Below are positions 1-10,563 of a stretch of 64,000 nt of DNA, in pieces. How positions within the stretch are numbered: the first letter of the stretch is position 1; every line of letters begins with the position of its first letter. The position numbers and the translations under genes were made by a program. The stretch is from Macrophomina tecta (Eukaryota > Ascomycota > Dothideomycetes > Botryosphaeriales > Botryosphaeriaceae). The DNA lies in assembly GCA_024180945.1 (NCBI GenBank), contig JAKSGN010000033.1:992001-1056000 (forward strand), in the 5' to 3' direction. The notes beneath the pieces are model-generated. The model was not told where the DNA came from, did not search any database, and saw nothing but the letters and a program-made list of their open reading frames with translations.

Positions 1-125
1 TCAGCCCTTTCTTGCAATTGTTGTATGTTTCCACTTCCATGCAGAGCCGGACAGTGTGCTAGTGGATATATTAATTTTGGACAAAACTTTGGTCATCCAC
101 GTTCCCTAACGGGATCCAGTTCTCA

Positions 126-252
126 GCGATGGTGGTGTAGTTGGTTATCACGTCAGTCTAACAAATTAATGCAAGGAATTGCCGCAAATTGCAGCAAAAA
201 GCAGCATTTGTTAGGTCACTGAAGGTCCTGGGTTCAAGTCCCGGCCGTCGTA
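126..252 (+). tRNA. tRNA-Val(AAC) with intron
   Basis: The sequence folds as a cloverleaf. The 7-bp acceptor (126-132 with 245-251) has G-T wobbles at pairs 1:72 and 5:68, and the discriminator is A252. The D-arm is 135-151. The anticodon stem is 153-157 paired with 218-222, and the T-arm stem 228-232/240-244 encloses the loop TTCAAGT. The anticodon AAC lies at 160-162. A 53-nt intron (164-216) sits after position 37, the canonical site, and its 3' part contains TTTGTTAG, which can pair with the anticodon-loop region, as expected for a splicing-endonuclease substrate. The wobble at the first acceptor pair is slightly unusual. The identity rests on the anticodon only. Confidence 0.85.
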
Positions 253-1222
253 CATTTTGTTTTGGCCTTCTCTGTTGCTTGGATGACCAGGAAGGGCGGT
301 GTCTTCTGGCAGTGTTTTGAAGAGGGGGTCCGGCAGTGAGGCGGTGGGTGGGTGGGCGCACGGACCGGCATGCTGTCAAGACGTTAAGCGAAAAAGGGTC
401 CGGTCGGTCGGCGAGTACGAGTGCGGATTATCAGTTTGTCGTCAGGACTCTTCTCAGCTCGTGGCGCCACGTACCGCCCTTGCAGCAGCACTGCCGCAGC
501 TCGTGAGTGCGTGCGTGTGGAATGTGCTGGGGAGGCTTGACGAGCATCAAGCTTCCGACGGAGGAGGGACGAAGGACGAGCGGCGGCCCAGTAATAGCGA
601 CGAAAGGCCGTCGTCGCGCTTCTCGTTTCATTTTGCGGCGCTCAGGCCAGCAACGGCACATCAGCCCCATCAGGCAGCCCTGTCCGCCCATCAATCTGCC
701 CGCTTGCCCATTCCTAACCCGACCATGGCCTGGTCCGCGCCTGCGTCAGCTTATATGCGCCCCGGCGCCGCTGACACGCGCGCGCGCCGTTCTTCTTGCC
801 TTCTGTCTCTGCCTCGCCGGAAACCCCCTGGATTCGACAGTCACCGCTCCAGAGGAAGACGCGACCGTCGTGACTGCCTGCTGCTGCCGCAGTACTGAGG
901 ACGAAGCGCCCGCGACCAGGGGCTTTGGCGTTTTGGCTCCTGGACCTCTGCACTGCCAGTCTGACTCTGGACCGGATTTCGACGACGGCCAAGATACATA
1001 TATGAAAGAGCTGGGCCCCGCACGTTAGCACAAGCAATCCGCAGCTAGCAGAGAGCATTGAGGGCGGAGAGAGCGAGAAAGAAAAAAACGACAGAGGTGG
1101 GGGCTTGCGCTGGAAGGCAGGGAGGGCCAGAGGAAAGAGCGATCTTCGCCACCGGCTGTTTCCCTAATCCACCACCAGATCGAAAAAAATCTTGGCTGAT
1201 CGGCCCCGAGAGCCTCCAGAAA
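253..1222. other. GC-rich intergenic and leader DNA
   Basis: Several overlapping open frames occur here on both strands, but none has domain-like composition or splice structure. The stretch is best read as promoter and 5' leader of the gene that starts at 1223. Confidence 0.5.
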
Positions 1223-2315
1223 ATGTCCTTCCTCAAGAACGTCGGCTTCGTCATCGACCGGCCATTCGACCCTTCGCACCGCTTCGCGACATCCTGGCTT
1301 CTGCCCCCTGCAGCGCTCTTCGCCTTCCGCGCCCTGCTGTGCGTCTATGTCTTTGTTGCGCTGTTTTTCAACCTGGGCTGGCGCGGCACCCAGCATCTGG
1401 GCGGCGTGGGCCAGTCGTTTTCCTTCTTCACCAACCTGACGTACTGGGGCCTGGCCTTCTACTTCGCCTTCGCTGCGCTGCACACCGGCACCTACTGGCT
1501 GACCGGCCGCCCGCTGCTCGCCCGGTGGCCCGTGGCGCTGCAGGTGCTGCATGGCATCTACTACAGCACCATCACCAACTTTCCGTTCATCGTGACGAGT
1601 AAGCCTTCCTCCTCCTCCTCCTCCTCCTCCTCCTCCTCCCCACCACATGCCTTCCTTGCATAAAAAGAGAACATAAACGCCTGCAATTCCGCATCACATG
1701 CCACACCAAGTCTCAACACGATTTCTCCACAGAACATTAGAGTGCTGATATCTCTTCGCAGTCGTCTACTGGACTATCCTCGCAAGTGGCTCCTTCGCCA
1801 CCCCCTTCAGCAGCTGGTACAACATCTCAGCGCACGCCATGAACTCGCTCTTCGCGCTGCTCGAGGCGCTGCTCCCGCGCACCGCGCCCTCCCCCTGGTG
1901 GCACATGCTGCCGCTCGCAATCCTGCTCGGGCTCTACCTCGCCCTCGCCTACGTCACGTACTACGACCAGCACTTCTACGTCTACGACTTCCTCGACATC
2001 CAGTCGAATGGCAGCGGCGTTGTGGCGGGCTACTGCTTTGGCATCTTGGTCGGCATGGTCGTCATCTTCGTGGTGGTGCATTTTCTGGTCAAGGGGCGAG
2101 TGGCGCTAACGGAGAAAGTGTGGGGTATGGAGGGGAGGTGGTCGAGGAGGGAGAGGGTCAGGGTCGTGGGCGGCGACGAGGTCGACGTTGTGGGCGAGGA
2201 GGGATATGTCGAGATGGAGACCGCGACGGCTGGCCAGGTGCATGATGCGGTCAAGATGCGCTTGAGGGAGGAGGCGGAAATGCAGGCGCAGGCGCAGGTG
2301 GGCGTGAGGCATTGA
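1223..2315 (+). CDS. FAR-17a/AIG1-like integral membrane protein
   Basis: Two exons, 1223-1598 and 1762-2315, join in frame to 309 residues. The donor is GTAAGC at 1599 and the acceptor TCGCAG ends at 1761. The start ATG follows AAA and opens MSFLKNVGF. About six hydrophobic helices are visible. The second carries SFFTNLTYWG, and a His lies in NISAHAMNS just before the fourth. Human AIG1/ADTRP proteins, which hydrolyse fatty-acid esters of hydroxy fatty acids, use a membrane Thr and His; the conserved Thr and His here are compatible with that family (PF04750), but equivalence is inferred. The last 70 residues are charged and likely cytosolic. The intron contains a (TCC)n tract. The enzymatic role is unproven; a membrane protein of this family is the safe statement. 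Confidence 0.75.
1606..1638 (+). repeat. (TCC)n microsatellite in intron
   Basis: About eleven TCC units lie directly downstream of the splice donor of the FAR-17a-like gene. If translated unspliced they would give a poly-Ser run, which supports the intron call. Confidence 0.9.
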
Positions 2316-2976
2316 GAGGGGATGTTGAGAAGGTGGAGTGTGCTGTCTTTAATGTCTATTGTGCGGGAGGAAAGAACTCTTGTGCGAGGTATGGTGTTGA
2401 CAAGAGGGAGAAATTGGCCTGCGCCATGTGTATGAGGGTAAATGATATGTTTGGATTGCATTGTTGGGCCGTAGCTGCATTTGCGGATTGATGGCGTTGG
2501 TGGTTATACCTCAATATTTACAGCTGTCACCATTCGCCATCACCGAAAGCAGAGTTGAATCACAGTGTTGATACCTTCTGCTACATGCAAATATCGCCTA
2601 TTGAGCGAAATACTCTTTCACTCTTGTCCCGGAGCCTCTCGAATGGCATTTTGAGTTCCTCGGGACGAAAGAACTGGGTTTCACTCCAACGCAGTATGTT
2701 CCGCATGGAAAGCTGACAGCGATGGGAAGACGCATTCGAGAGCACTAACGGCAGTGTTTTAGGTATCAAGAGGATACCCACCGCGAAAGACCAACCAATC
2801 TACGTCTCAAACAGAACATCTATCGTAAAATGTATTCCAAGGATAATACCAAAGCTAAGAGACAAGCCTATCGCCGACCAGTATTCACCATTCAACTAAG
2901 TCAGCCCTACAGTATATCATCTAACCGGCCATTAAAGCTTCACAGTCCTGGCCGAGTATTCTCACAGCTTCTCCTC
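2316..2976. other. Intergenic region, no gene seen
   Basis: Only short unsupported frames occur. The first part should hold the 3' UTR of the FAR-17a-like gene. Confidence 0.5.
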
Positions 2977-3165
2977 TCATTTCTCATCGCTCTTCTCCTC
3001 AGTGAACTCCTGCTCCATATTCAGCACCCGATCCAACAGCAAGCCCTCCACAAACAAGCTGATGACGAACGCCACGCCAGCCAAAGCGCACAGGGCGATC
3101 CAACCCGGCCTCAGCCCGTATACGTACGTAATCTTCAGCCGCTTGTTCTGCTCACCGGCGGCCAT
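2977..3165 (-). pseudogene. Possible relic of a major facilitator transporter C-terminus
   Basis: The frame from the ATG at 3165 gives 62 residues: a short polar segment, one hydrophobic helix (GWIALCALAGVAFVISLFVE), then LDRVLNMEQEF and an acidic tail. A last helix followed by a short tail with a (S/L)LxRxLxxxQEF-like motif is typical of the extreme C-terminus of fungal DHA2-type drug/H+ antiporters. Upstream on the same strand I could not find the preceding helices in any frame, so an intact transporter is not present. It may be a decayed fragment or a chance small membrane ORF. The frame extends upstream without a further ATG. Confidence 0.3.
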
Positions 3166-3805
3166 GTCCCTGGCTGGGAACGGAATGTCGGTGCCGATGT
3201 CCGGGAACGAGGTTGAGGAAGACCGAGGAGACGACGGGGGTGTCGGCTTCGAGGTAATTGATACTAAAGGCTGGCGGCTGTAGGATCTCAGAGACAAGTT
3301 GGAAATGGAAATCCTTCAGCCGATCAGCTATATCTAGCATGAGAGGTGCGATGTCTCTGGATGCCGTCTCTGGCTTTACAGCTCAACGCATTTTTCAGGG
3401 ATATTCGCCTCCGTTTTGGAAGGTCTCCGATGGCGTTTTACGCGGCAGTTTCCGCCGAATGCCGAGCTTTCCCGTTTTTACGCTGACCTTCTTTTCCGGG
3501 AGGATATCTGCGTCTTCAGAGTGCTTGGGCTTTTCTTAGGGCCGTTGCAGTGGGCAGGTAAGGTTTCTACAGAGACGTAAGGCATGAATAAACAGACAAG
3601 CCAACCACAAGAGCTTCAGCTACTATAAATGAGCGTCATGTTCATACGTGAGCTTCTGTTGAATCATCACGTTACAACGATCTGAGTGATCCATGGCCAG
3701 TGCAAGGGTGTCAGATGTATATTTAGGCATGAAGACCAGAAATGTGCTAGAAATTCTCCACTTTAGGAGTCTGGTCTTTCATATAAACAGAGCCGTTTGC
3801 ACTAT

Positions 3806-3839
<34 letters not shown>

Positions 3840-4870
3840 AGCTAGTGTCGTAATAATAAGATGTTAAGGGCATTTGGCAGCTACAGGTTTCAATAGGTGA
3901 GTACATGTTAAAAACTAGGAAAGTAAAAGTTTCTATATAGTCTCTTTAGGCCTTTGGACGGATGCGAAGGACCTAAGTCAAGTCCCTTAGATATTCTATA
4001 TACTCCTCAAGCGAAAGATTTCTCACTACACAAGACTAACAGCAATGACTTATACCCAGTATTAGAATCGGTAGAACACCTGGCAAGGATACAAAACAGA
4101 GAGTAGAGCGGGGGATAACTTTATTAGCTACTTAATTGTTCAGACTAACATTAGTTGTCACGAACTAGTATATCATCTAACCACGCCAAAATGAATCCTC
4201 AGCTGGGTTCATTCTAGTACTTCTTTTGCCGTCAAACGAGGCCTGCGTTGGCGTGGCGCAGTGGGTACGGTCAACCCCGTTTCATGAGTTCCCTTTGGCA
4301 GAGAACAAAGTAATCACGTCACTCATTTTTCAATTCCCACCGGTCAAGTGCGGATTCCATCAGGTGGCTCAGTGAGAGCTCAGCTGGCCTGGCAGATCGA
4401 AGCCATGCCATTATATCAGGCAAAGGTCCCGCTGATCTTGTCGCCGCGTGACTTATCCTTAGCTGTTTGCAGATTTCTAGATGGGAGCTGCAAGCAGGAC
4501 CAGATCTGTGCAGTAGGGGGAGAAACTTTACAAGGCCATCATGGCTCCACCAATAGCTATCGTGGCACTAGGAGGATCTCGCAGCGAAGCCAGGGATGGC
4601 ACATAGTGGCAAGCTTAGCGGCCGCCCTAATACGCAGCACTGGAAGATACCACCGCAAACAGAGCACCCTAAACTAAATTAACTAAAGCAAAGGGATGTT
4701 GTTTCACCACAGGTGCTTTCTACGTCATATCTTGACACAACGCGAAAGGGGTACACAGTATGGGCTCGGGTTGTAGTATTTAACTATAAGGATCCAGTCA
4801 GCGAGGATACATGACGCTGTCCTCCTAGGTTCAACTATTGCATCTCACCACATCAAGACAAACCCTCAAA
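3166..4870. other. Gene-poor, AT-richer stretch upstream of the protease gene
   Basis: No coding region is supported. The stretch includes a (TC)n microsatellite and, about 80-95 nt before the protease start, TATTTAACTATAA, which could act as a TATA element. Base composition is visibly more AT-rich than the flanking GC-rich genes. Confidence 0.45.
3808..3837 (+). repeat. (TC)n microsatellite
   Basis: About fifteen uninterrupted TC units in intergenic DNA. Confidence 0.9.
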
Positions 4871-6367
4871 ATGTTTCTCAAAATCGGCATAGTGGCTATT
4901 CTCGCACTTATGCTTTCCGTCTCCCAGGGGACCCCGGTGGAGCGCGCCCCTCGAGGATTTTCACTTACACAAGAGGCCCATGGACAACGATTACGGAATG
5001 GGCCGCTTGCCTTAGGACGCATTTACAACAAGTACAAAGGCCAAATGCCACAAGCGGTCCGTTCGGCCTACGACGTTGCATTTTCCCGTGTCATGCCGTC
5101 CGCTGCAAGAGTAACTCCGAACATTCCGGCCACTACCAATCCGGCCAGGCCTTCTTTTGCCCCCCGTGCGATGCCAACAAAATCATCAACGTTAACTTCG
5201 TCCAAGAGAACGACGGCAACTAGCACCTCAAGCACAACGGTGGCGTCAACGGGGTCGAGTGTTATAAAGTCTACAGTGTCAGCAAGCACAACTAGCGGAT
5301 CTTCGGGCCCGACGTTTCCTTCACAGACGCTGACATCTCGTACCTCCCTCGCCGCTCCAGTTTCACAACTTTATCAGTCTGGTTCCGTCGTCGCTAGCCC
5401 GGTCAACATTTACGATACTGCGTACATGATTCCGATCACTGTGGGGAAAAACACAATCTACGTCGACTTGGACACAGGTTCCAGCGATTTTTGGGCCTTC
5501 TCGAGCATGCAGCCTGCCAGCGACACGGTTAACCACAACGTATATTGGCCCGACAACCGAACCATGCTCGTGGACAGCTCGTGGGCCATAACATACCTTG
5601 ACGGGAGTGGCGCCGCCGGTCTAGTGTACAATGAAACGGTTTCGCTTGGAGGCATGAATTTCCCAAATTTGACAGTGGGAGCAGCGACGACAGCATCCAC
5701 CAGCTTCGTCTCTGCTGCATACGATGGCCTCCTTGGGCTGGCATTTGATGTTTTAAATACTGTGAAACCCGTTAAGCAGAAGACTCTCTTCACCCAGATC
5801 ATGTCTTCACTTCCCACGGCTCTGTTCACTTCCAATCTCAAGCGGAACGCGCCCGGAACCTACAATTTTGGTTACATCGATGCAACGCAGTATAACGGTA
5901 CCATTACTTACACGAATGTCGATACCTCTAATGGATGGTGGCAGTTCAATACCACCGGTTACGGCATAGGCATCCAGGCGCCGATTGCGCGTAGCTATTC
6001 TGGTGTTGCGGATACTGGAACAACCCTGATGATCCTACCATCTGATATTGTCACGGCTTACTATGCTCAAATATCCGGCGCCACGTATAGCGGCATGTAC
6101 GGTGCATGGATATATCCCTGCAATTCACCTATGCCTAATTTAAATTTAATGTTCGGCAACACGCGTGCAACGGTCCCAGGAAGTATGATGACGTACGGAC
6201 CAATTGATTATGTTGGCAACTGTTACGGCGGTCTGCAGCAAAACGATGGCCTTGGAATTGCTATCTACGGCGACATATTCATCAAGAGTCAATTTACCGT
6301 CTACGATCGCTCGAAGAACCCCCCGCGTCTTGGGTTTGCCCCACAGTCCAGCGTCAATTATTCTTAG
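4871..6367 (+). CDS. Secreted pepsin-like aspartic protease (family A1)
   Basis: One exon encodes 498 residues from the ATG at 4871. An upstream in-frame ATG at 4838 is less likely because it would bury the signal peptide. Residues 1-20 form a clear signal peptide (MFLKIGIVAILALMLSVSQG), followed by a propeptide and a Ser/Thr-rich stretch at about 110-170. The catalytic domain has the first DTGS with Asp201, the second DTGT with Asp381, and a Cys pair near the C-terminus bracketing PMPNLNLMFG. Motifs such as NAPGTYNFGYID and GDIFIKSQFTVYD match the penicillopepsin/aspergillopepsin I group. The flap reads TYLDGSG where relatives have YGDGS, so a flap Gly is Leu. The expected role is extracellular or vacuolar acid proteolysis. 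A possible TATA element lies about 85 nt upstream. Confidence 0.92.
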   Translation: MFLKIGIVAILALMLSVSQGTPVERAPRGFSLTQEAHGQRLRNGPLALGRIYNKYKGQMPQAVRSAYDVAFSRVMPSAARVTPNIPATTNPARPSFAPRAMPTKSSTLTSSKRTTATSTSSTTVASTGSSVIKSTVSASTTSGSSGPTFPSQTLTSRTSLAAPVSQLYQSGSVVASPVNIYDTAYMIPITVGKNTIYVDLDTGSSDFWAFSSMQPASDTVNHNVYWPDNRTMLVDSSWAITYLDGSGAAGLVYNETVSLGGMNFPNLTVGAATTASTSFVSAAYDGLLGLAFDVLNTVKPVKQKTLFTQIMSSLPTALFTSNLKRNAPGTYNFGYIDATQYNGTITYTNVDTSNGWWQFNTTGYGIGIQAPIARSYSGVADTGTTLMILPSDIVTAYYAQISGATYSGMYGAWIYPCNSPMPNLNLMFGNTRATVPGSMMTYGPIDYVGNCYGGLQQNDGLGIAIYGDIFIKSQFTVYDRSKNPPRLGFAPQSSVNYS

Positions 6368-6530
6368 CCACCACATTCTATGCAACGATGTCGGTTATAA
6401 CAAAGCTTAAGTATCTGATCTGCGCCAACGCTCATTCTATTGGAAAGAAGAGATAGGAGAGGCGGAATAGTACCTGGGGAAAGGTTCGGTCGTTGACAGA
6501 TGTCGTTGCAACCGTGTTGCTTTAAAGGGG

Positions 6531-6563
6531 AAGAAGAAGGAGGAGGAGGAGGAGGAGGAGGAG
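6531..6563 (+). repeat. (GGA)n microsatellite
   Basis: GGA units with a GAA-rich start, followed by an A-rich stretch. Confidence 0.85.
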
Positions 6564-7018
6564 ACAAAAATAAAAAAAAAGAAAAAAAAAGGAAAGGTAG
6601 CGGCTCCGAGAAAGTTTCCAGAAGATCCGTTTAACTGAACATTGAAAAATATTCTAAAATTATTACTTTCACCCATCCTGGTGTAATTCACTACTCACAA
6701 GGGCCTGTGAATTTATGTTGGAACAAAAAAGCGGGACGCTACGCTCAGAATCTCAGATGTCAGGCGTTATTTAAATCCAATAGTTTAGTGGAATGTATTG
6801 CTAAAGGCAGGGTGGTCAATAACCAACAAAATAAATCTTTGCTTTGGTTGTTGAGCACCGTGGCGAGAGGGTCATTGCTCACCTGCCCTTTGATTTACAA
6901 AGCGTTCGATAGATGCGTAGTTCCTGTTCACAGTATGTTTTAACTTTGTGTCAGAAAGTGGGACGACACTTCATCAGGAAATAAAAGAGATGGAATCGAA
7001 ATGGAGAGGAAGGTGTTT

Positions 7019-7032
7019 GGGGGGGGGGGGGG
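7019..7032 (+). repeat. 14-nt poly-G run
   Basis: Fourteen consecutive G residues in intergenic DNA; assembly length may be uncertain here. Confidence 0.85.
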
Positions 7033-8205
7033 CTTCTTATCCTCGAGTTTCTTAGCTAACTACATGAATTTGGCAAGAATTAATAGCACGTAATCACCAG
7101 GCACTCCAATACCTTGGGTGCGCTCTGGCTAACTATCCCTTTGAGACGTTCTTTCGGCCCATAAATTGCAGTGTATTGCGAACGCGTGAGTGGAGGCAAT
7201 GGCTGCGGAGCGGCACGATCCTGAGCCGTATGGGCAGAGATGCCGTGGGAAGGTGGGTTGCACGGAGATGATTGAGCGGGACAGAGGGTTTGTAGTAAAA
7301 TGCTCAGTCATCATTTCTATGCAAAATTTCCACCGCTCCAAGCCTCACATCAGCCTGGGCGGAGCCAATTCATTGGCAAAACTGACGGAATCCGGCGTAA
7401 AACGAGCTGTGAGTTACTGAATACACCTGATGAGGCGTTTCACCAGCGAACTGACCGGAGAGGCCGAACCCAGCCAGCGTCAGCCTGATATTCGCCTGTC
7501 CTCTCCATGTTCCCGATCACGTGCTCACATCTACCCGCGCGTCGCCCTCCGATCGCAGACGACGAGGCTGTCCTCTCCAACTGATCACACGCCACTGCAT
7601 CTCCGATATGATCGCTTTCTCTCCATCAGCATTCAAGCAGGTTGATGCACAGATTATACGTCCCCTGCCCCTGAGTCACAATCCCCGCGCTGTCTCCGCC
7701 TTTGGAACAAACTCGAATGAAGTCTGGAAGAAATCCTGAAACCGATCTCTGTACTGGACGGCCAGAAGTAACGGCCATGATTCGATCCAGTTGCGGACCA
7801 ATCAAGTGCAAACGCCGTCAACTTTATTTGCGATTTCTGCACCAGAGGAGCCCAACCACACGGTTGCTTCCCGTTTTTCTAACGGTCCTCGCAAAGGTTG
7901 TCTGAAAAAGATTTTATGAGCAGGAGTTGCCAATTTGTTCTTCACATAGCCATCGGCCCCTGCTACTGGCTGTGATGGTCTCTTTTCATCTCTCTCGGAT
8001 CACCAGACTTCCAGACTGCGTCAGCCATCGACCATCTTTTCTTTGTCAATTGTATGCCAAGTCTCATATCCGGAATGCATGCCCATTCCGCACGTGGGCT
8101 GCCACGCCTCTTTGTTTTGCGAGCTCGTTCTGCTTATTCCTTCCGCTGCAGCTCTTGCTTTGCCCAAGCCATTCTTCTGCTCCATCTGTAGCCCTCTTGC
8201 CAGGC

Positions 8206-10563
8206 ATGCAGTACGCCAAGGGCCATTCTCCTCCGATCACTCCTGCACACGCGAAGAGTAATCCTGCACTTGGCAGTATGGAGCAGACAATCCCATCGTT
8301 TCGCGACTTCATGAAGACCTCCCCGCCCTCCAATCCTCCACAGCTCAAGCCTTTGCCACCACTGCCACAGCCACGAGGACCTCCCGCCGCTCCCTTCGTA
8401 CCCTCCCATAGCTCTTCGATGACCTCAAAAGCCCGCACAAGCCGTTCCGGCGGCTATGTCAAGACAATAATACCAGCATGGGAAAGCGGTGAAGAAACTC
8501 CCGCTGAGCGAGCGCTCGAAACGGCTCACGATTTCTTCTTGCAGCCTGCCACGTATACGGTCAGCAACCCAGCTCTTTCAAAGCCCAACGAGAAAGAACT
8601 TTCAGTGCTGGAGCCAAGGAAGTTTGCGTTGCTCATACCGGATCCCTCGCCGCAAACAAACCCTCCCGTGCTGACGCCTGCTTTCGAGTACGAGACCCAT
8701 ATGGACTTTCCGCCAAGCCCAGATTCCAGCAAACCGCCTCAAACGCCACTTCCACCGATCCCTAGTGGTATCAGCCCTGCGAAACGGAAGGATTTGTCAC
8801 GCCTCAGGAAGACCACTACCCCACCTTCCCCGGCCCCTTCCGGGGATGCTGGTGCCATAAGCCCGAATGCAGCACTCTCGAAGACATCCCTGGCCATATC
8901 CCCATTCAGTCTAGCCACACCTGTTTCGCCGTCTCGCCAATGGTCAAACATTCCCCAGTCGCCGCCATGGTCACGGGACATCTCTCAATATGTCCAGCAG
9001 TCTTCCTCTTCCACATCGCCTCGGCGGCTGGTACCGCGGAGCGCTGGGCCTGGTGCTGACGAAGAGTGGGAAGACATCGAAGGCGCCCGTCCTGTTCGCC
9101 AAGACTGGCTTTCCACGGATTATCACACGGCTCTCGTGGAGCAGTACCGCGACCTCGTCCTCCCTTCAACGGACATTTTTGCTGACGACAAAAGGGAAAC
9201 ATTCTTTGGGCCAGCTTACAACGCGACCAATGTAGATGAAGACCTGGTCCCACAGCCGCTGTCTCTGCAAAGCGAACTCACCGACCGCTACGACATCGTC
9301 GATCGTAGCAGTCCCTTCCCCGAGGACCACTACGAACTCCCACCGCAAGCCCACCAGCAACAATCAAGCATCCGCGGGGAGCTTCCGGCACTAGCAGCCG
9401 GCACGCTCAACATGATCTTACCCTCGCAGCACTCGAGGAAATCCAGCGCCACGAGTTCACGCAGTGGTGAGATCCACGTCTCCCCGCCCGCGAACCACGA
9501 CAGCTTCCACGAAGCCGTTCCCCGACCCGGTCCCAGGCCCACGCCCAAGCAAAGGCCGCGCGGCCGCGCCTTCCCCATCGTTATGCGGCCACAGTCCGGC
9601 GTCTACGCCGTCAAGCGCGCCAAACCCGTGCTCAAGAGCGTGGAGGAGAAAAAGAACAGCAAGAAAGAGAAAGGAGGTGCCAAAGAGCCGCCGCTGACTC
9701 TCGCCCTCACCTCCTCGCTTTCCCCCACAGCCACCAATATCTCCTCCTCCGCTCCTTCCTCAGCTGAGCACATCCGCCCAACGGATGGCCCGCCACTGGC
9801 CCTCCTCCCACACGCACAATCCCGCTCGCCCTCTATCGCCTCTTCCACCAGAGGTGGTCTCATGGCCTCCAGCGCCTCCCTGACCCGCATCAACGACACG
9901 ACCGCGTCCGCCGCAGCTGCTGCGAGACCCTCCCCCCTTGTCCGAGGCCTCACGCACACCGAGCTCTTCTCCCTCGCCTCGTCCGCGCCCACACCGCCGC
10001 CCAGAACGCCGGTGGCGAGCGTCAGGAGCAGAGATACGCCCATGCCTCGCCGCCCCGAGTATCCCCGCCCGCTGCCTACCCGCCCGCCCGCTGCTACTGC
10101 TGCGACTGGCCATCGCAGACAGAAATCGTCGACGGCACGCGCGGCGTTGGGTGCGTTGGGCATCGGCGGCGGTGGGGGCGGCAGGTCGGCGAAGTCGGTG
10201 CCGGCTGGGAGGCGGTTGTTGTTTGTGCACGAGGGTGTCGGCGGGAGTGCGGTGAGCTTGCAGGAGGTGGAAGGCAGGAAGAGGAATTCGGGGGCGGGAG
10301 GGAGAGATTGTGGTAGTCGTGGGCCGCCGCCGCCGCAGCAGCAGCAGATGTCGTTGGTGAAGCGGGCGGTAGAGGCGCATCGGAATCATAGACGCGAAAG
10401 GCAGAAGGCGGAGATGAAGAAGAGCATCAGGGTGCTCGGGCAGACGGATCCGCAGGTCGTGGAGGGGTATGTGAGGGTTGCGTCTGGCCCCATGGCTGGG
10501 CCGGAGGTGAGGCCTAGTGGAGGCAGCACGGCGGCGAAGAGCGGTAGGGAGGGGTGGCTGTAG
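8206..10563 (+). CDS. Large proline/serine-rich disordered protein, function unknown
   Basis: A single frame gives 785 residues from the ATG at 8206 (MQYAKGHSPP). The frame stays open upstream to 7927, with an earlier ATG at 7975. That extension is hydrophobic and cysteine-rich, unlike the rest, so 8206 is preferred. Most of the protein is Pro/Ser/Thr-rich and predicted disordered. Two more ordered segments stand out: one around EEWEDIEGARPVRQDWLSTD in the middle, and a basic C-terminal segment with AHRNHRRERQKAEMKKSIRVLG. I recognise no catalytic domain. PxxP-rich content suggests a scaffold or cytoskeletal/signalling adaptor, which is inference only. Confidence 0.75.
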   Translation: MQYAKGHSPPITPAHAKSNPALGSMEQTIPSFRDFMKTSPPSNPPQLKPLPPLPQPRGPPAAPFVPSHSSSMTSKARTSRSGGYVKTIIPAWESGEETPAERALETAHDFFLQPATYTVSNPALSKPNEKELSVLEPRKFALLIPDPSPQTNPPVLTPAFEYETHMDFPPSPDSSKPPQTPLPPIPSGISPAKRKDLSRLRKTTTPPSPAPSGDAGAISPNAALSKTSLAISPFSLATPVSPSRQWSNIPQSPPWSRDISQYVQQSSSSTSPRRLVPRSAGPGADEEWEDIEGARPVRQDWLSTDYHTALVEQYRDLVLPSTDIFADDKRETFFGPAYNATNVDEDLVPQPLSLQSELTDRYDIVDRSSPFPEDHYELPPQAHQQQSSIRGELPALAAGTLNMILPSQHSRKSSATSSRSGEIHVSPPANHDSFHEAVPRPGPRPTPKQRPRGRAFPIVMRPQSGVYAVKRAKPVLKSVEEKKNSKKEKGGAKEPPLTLALTSSLSPTATNISSSAPSSAEHIRPTDGPPLALLPHAQSRSPSIASSTRGGLMASSASLTRINDTTASAAAAARPSPLVRGLTHTELFSLASSAPTPPPRTPVASVRSRDTPMPRRPEYPRPLPTRPPAATAATGHRRQKSSTARAALGALGIGGGGGGRSAKSVPAGRRLLFVHEGVGGSAVSLQEVEGRKRNSGAGGRDCGSRGPPPPQQQQMSLVKRAVEAHRNHRRERQKAEMKKSIRVLGQTDPQVVEGYVRVASGPMAGPEVRPSGGSTAAKSGREGWL

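Larger units (their letters stand above)
6368..8205. other. Intergenic region with simple repeats
   Basis: No gene is supported. A GGA tract, a 14-G run and AT-rich stretches are present. The last ~250 nt before 8206 are pyrimidine-rich and probably the leader of the next gene. Confidence 0.5.

Noticed and set aside
299..1058. Frames of up to 199 codons before the FAR-17a-like gene
   Set aside because: Mutually overlapping on both strands and with no recognisable domain.
4252..4340. Segment with a D-arm like initiator tRNA-Met (GTGGCGCAGTGG)
   Set aside because: No matching anticodon stem, T-arm or acceptor could be folded; it is probably chance or a badly decayed copy.
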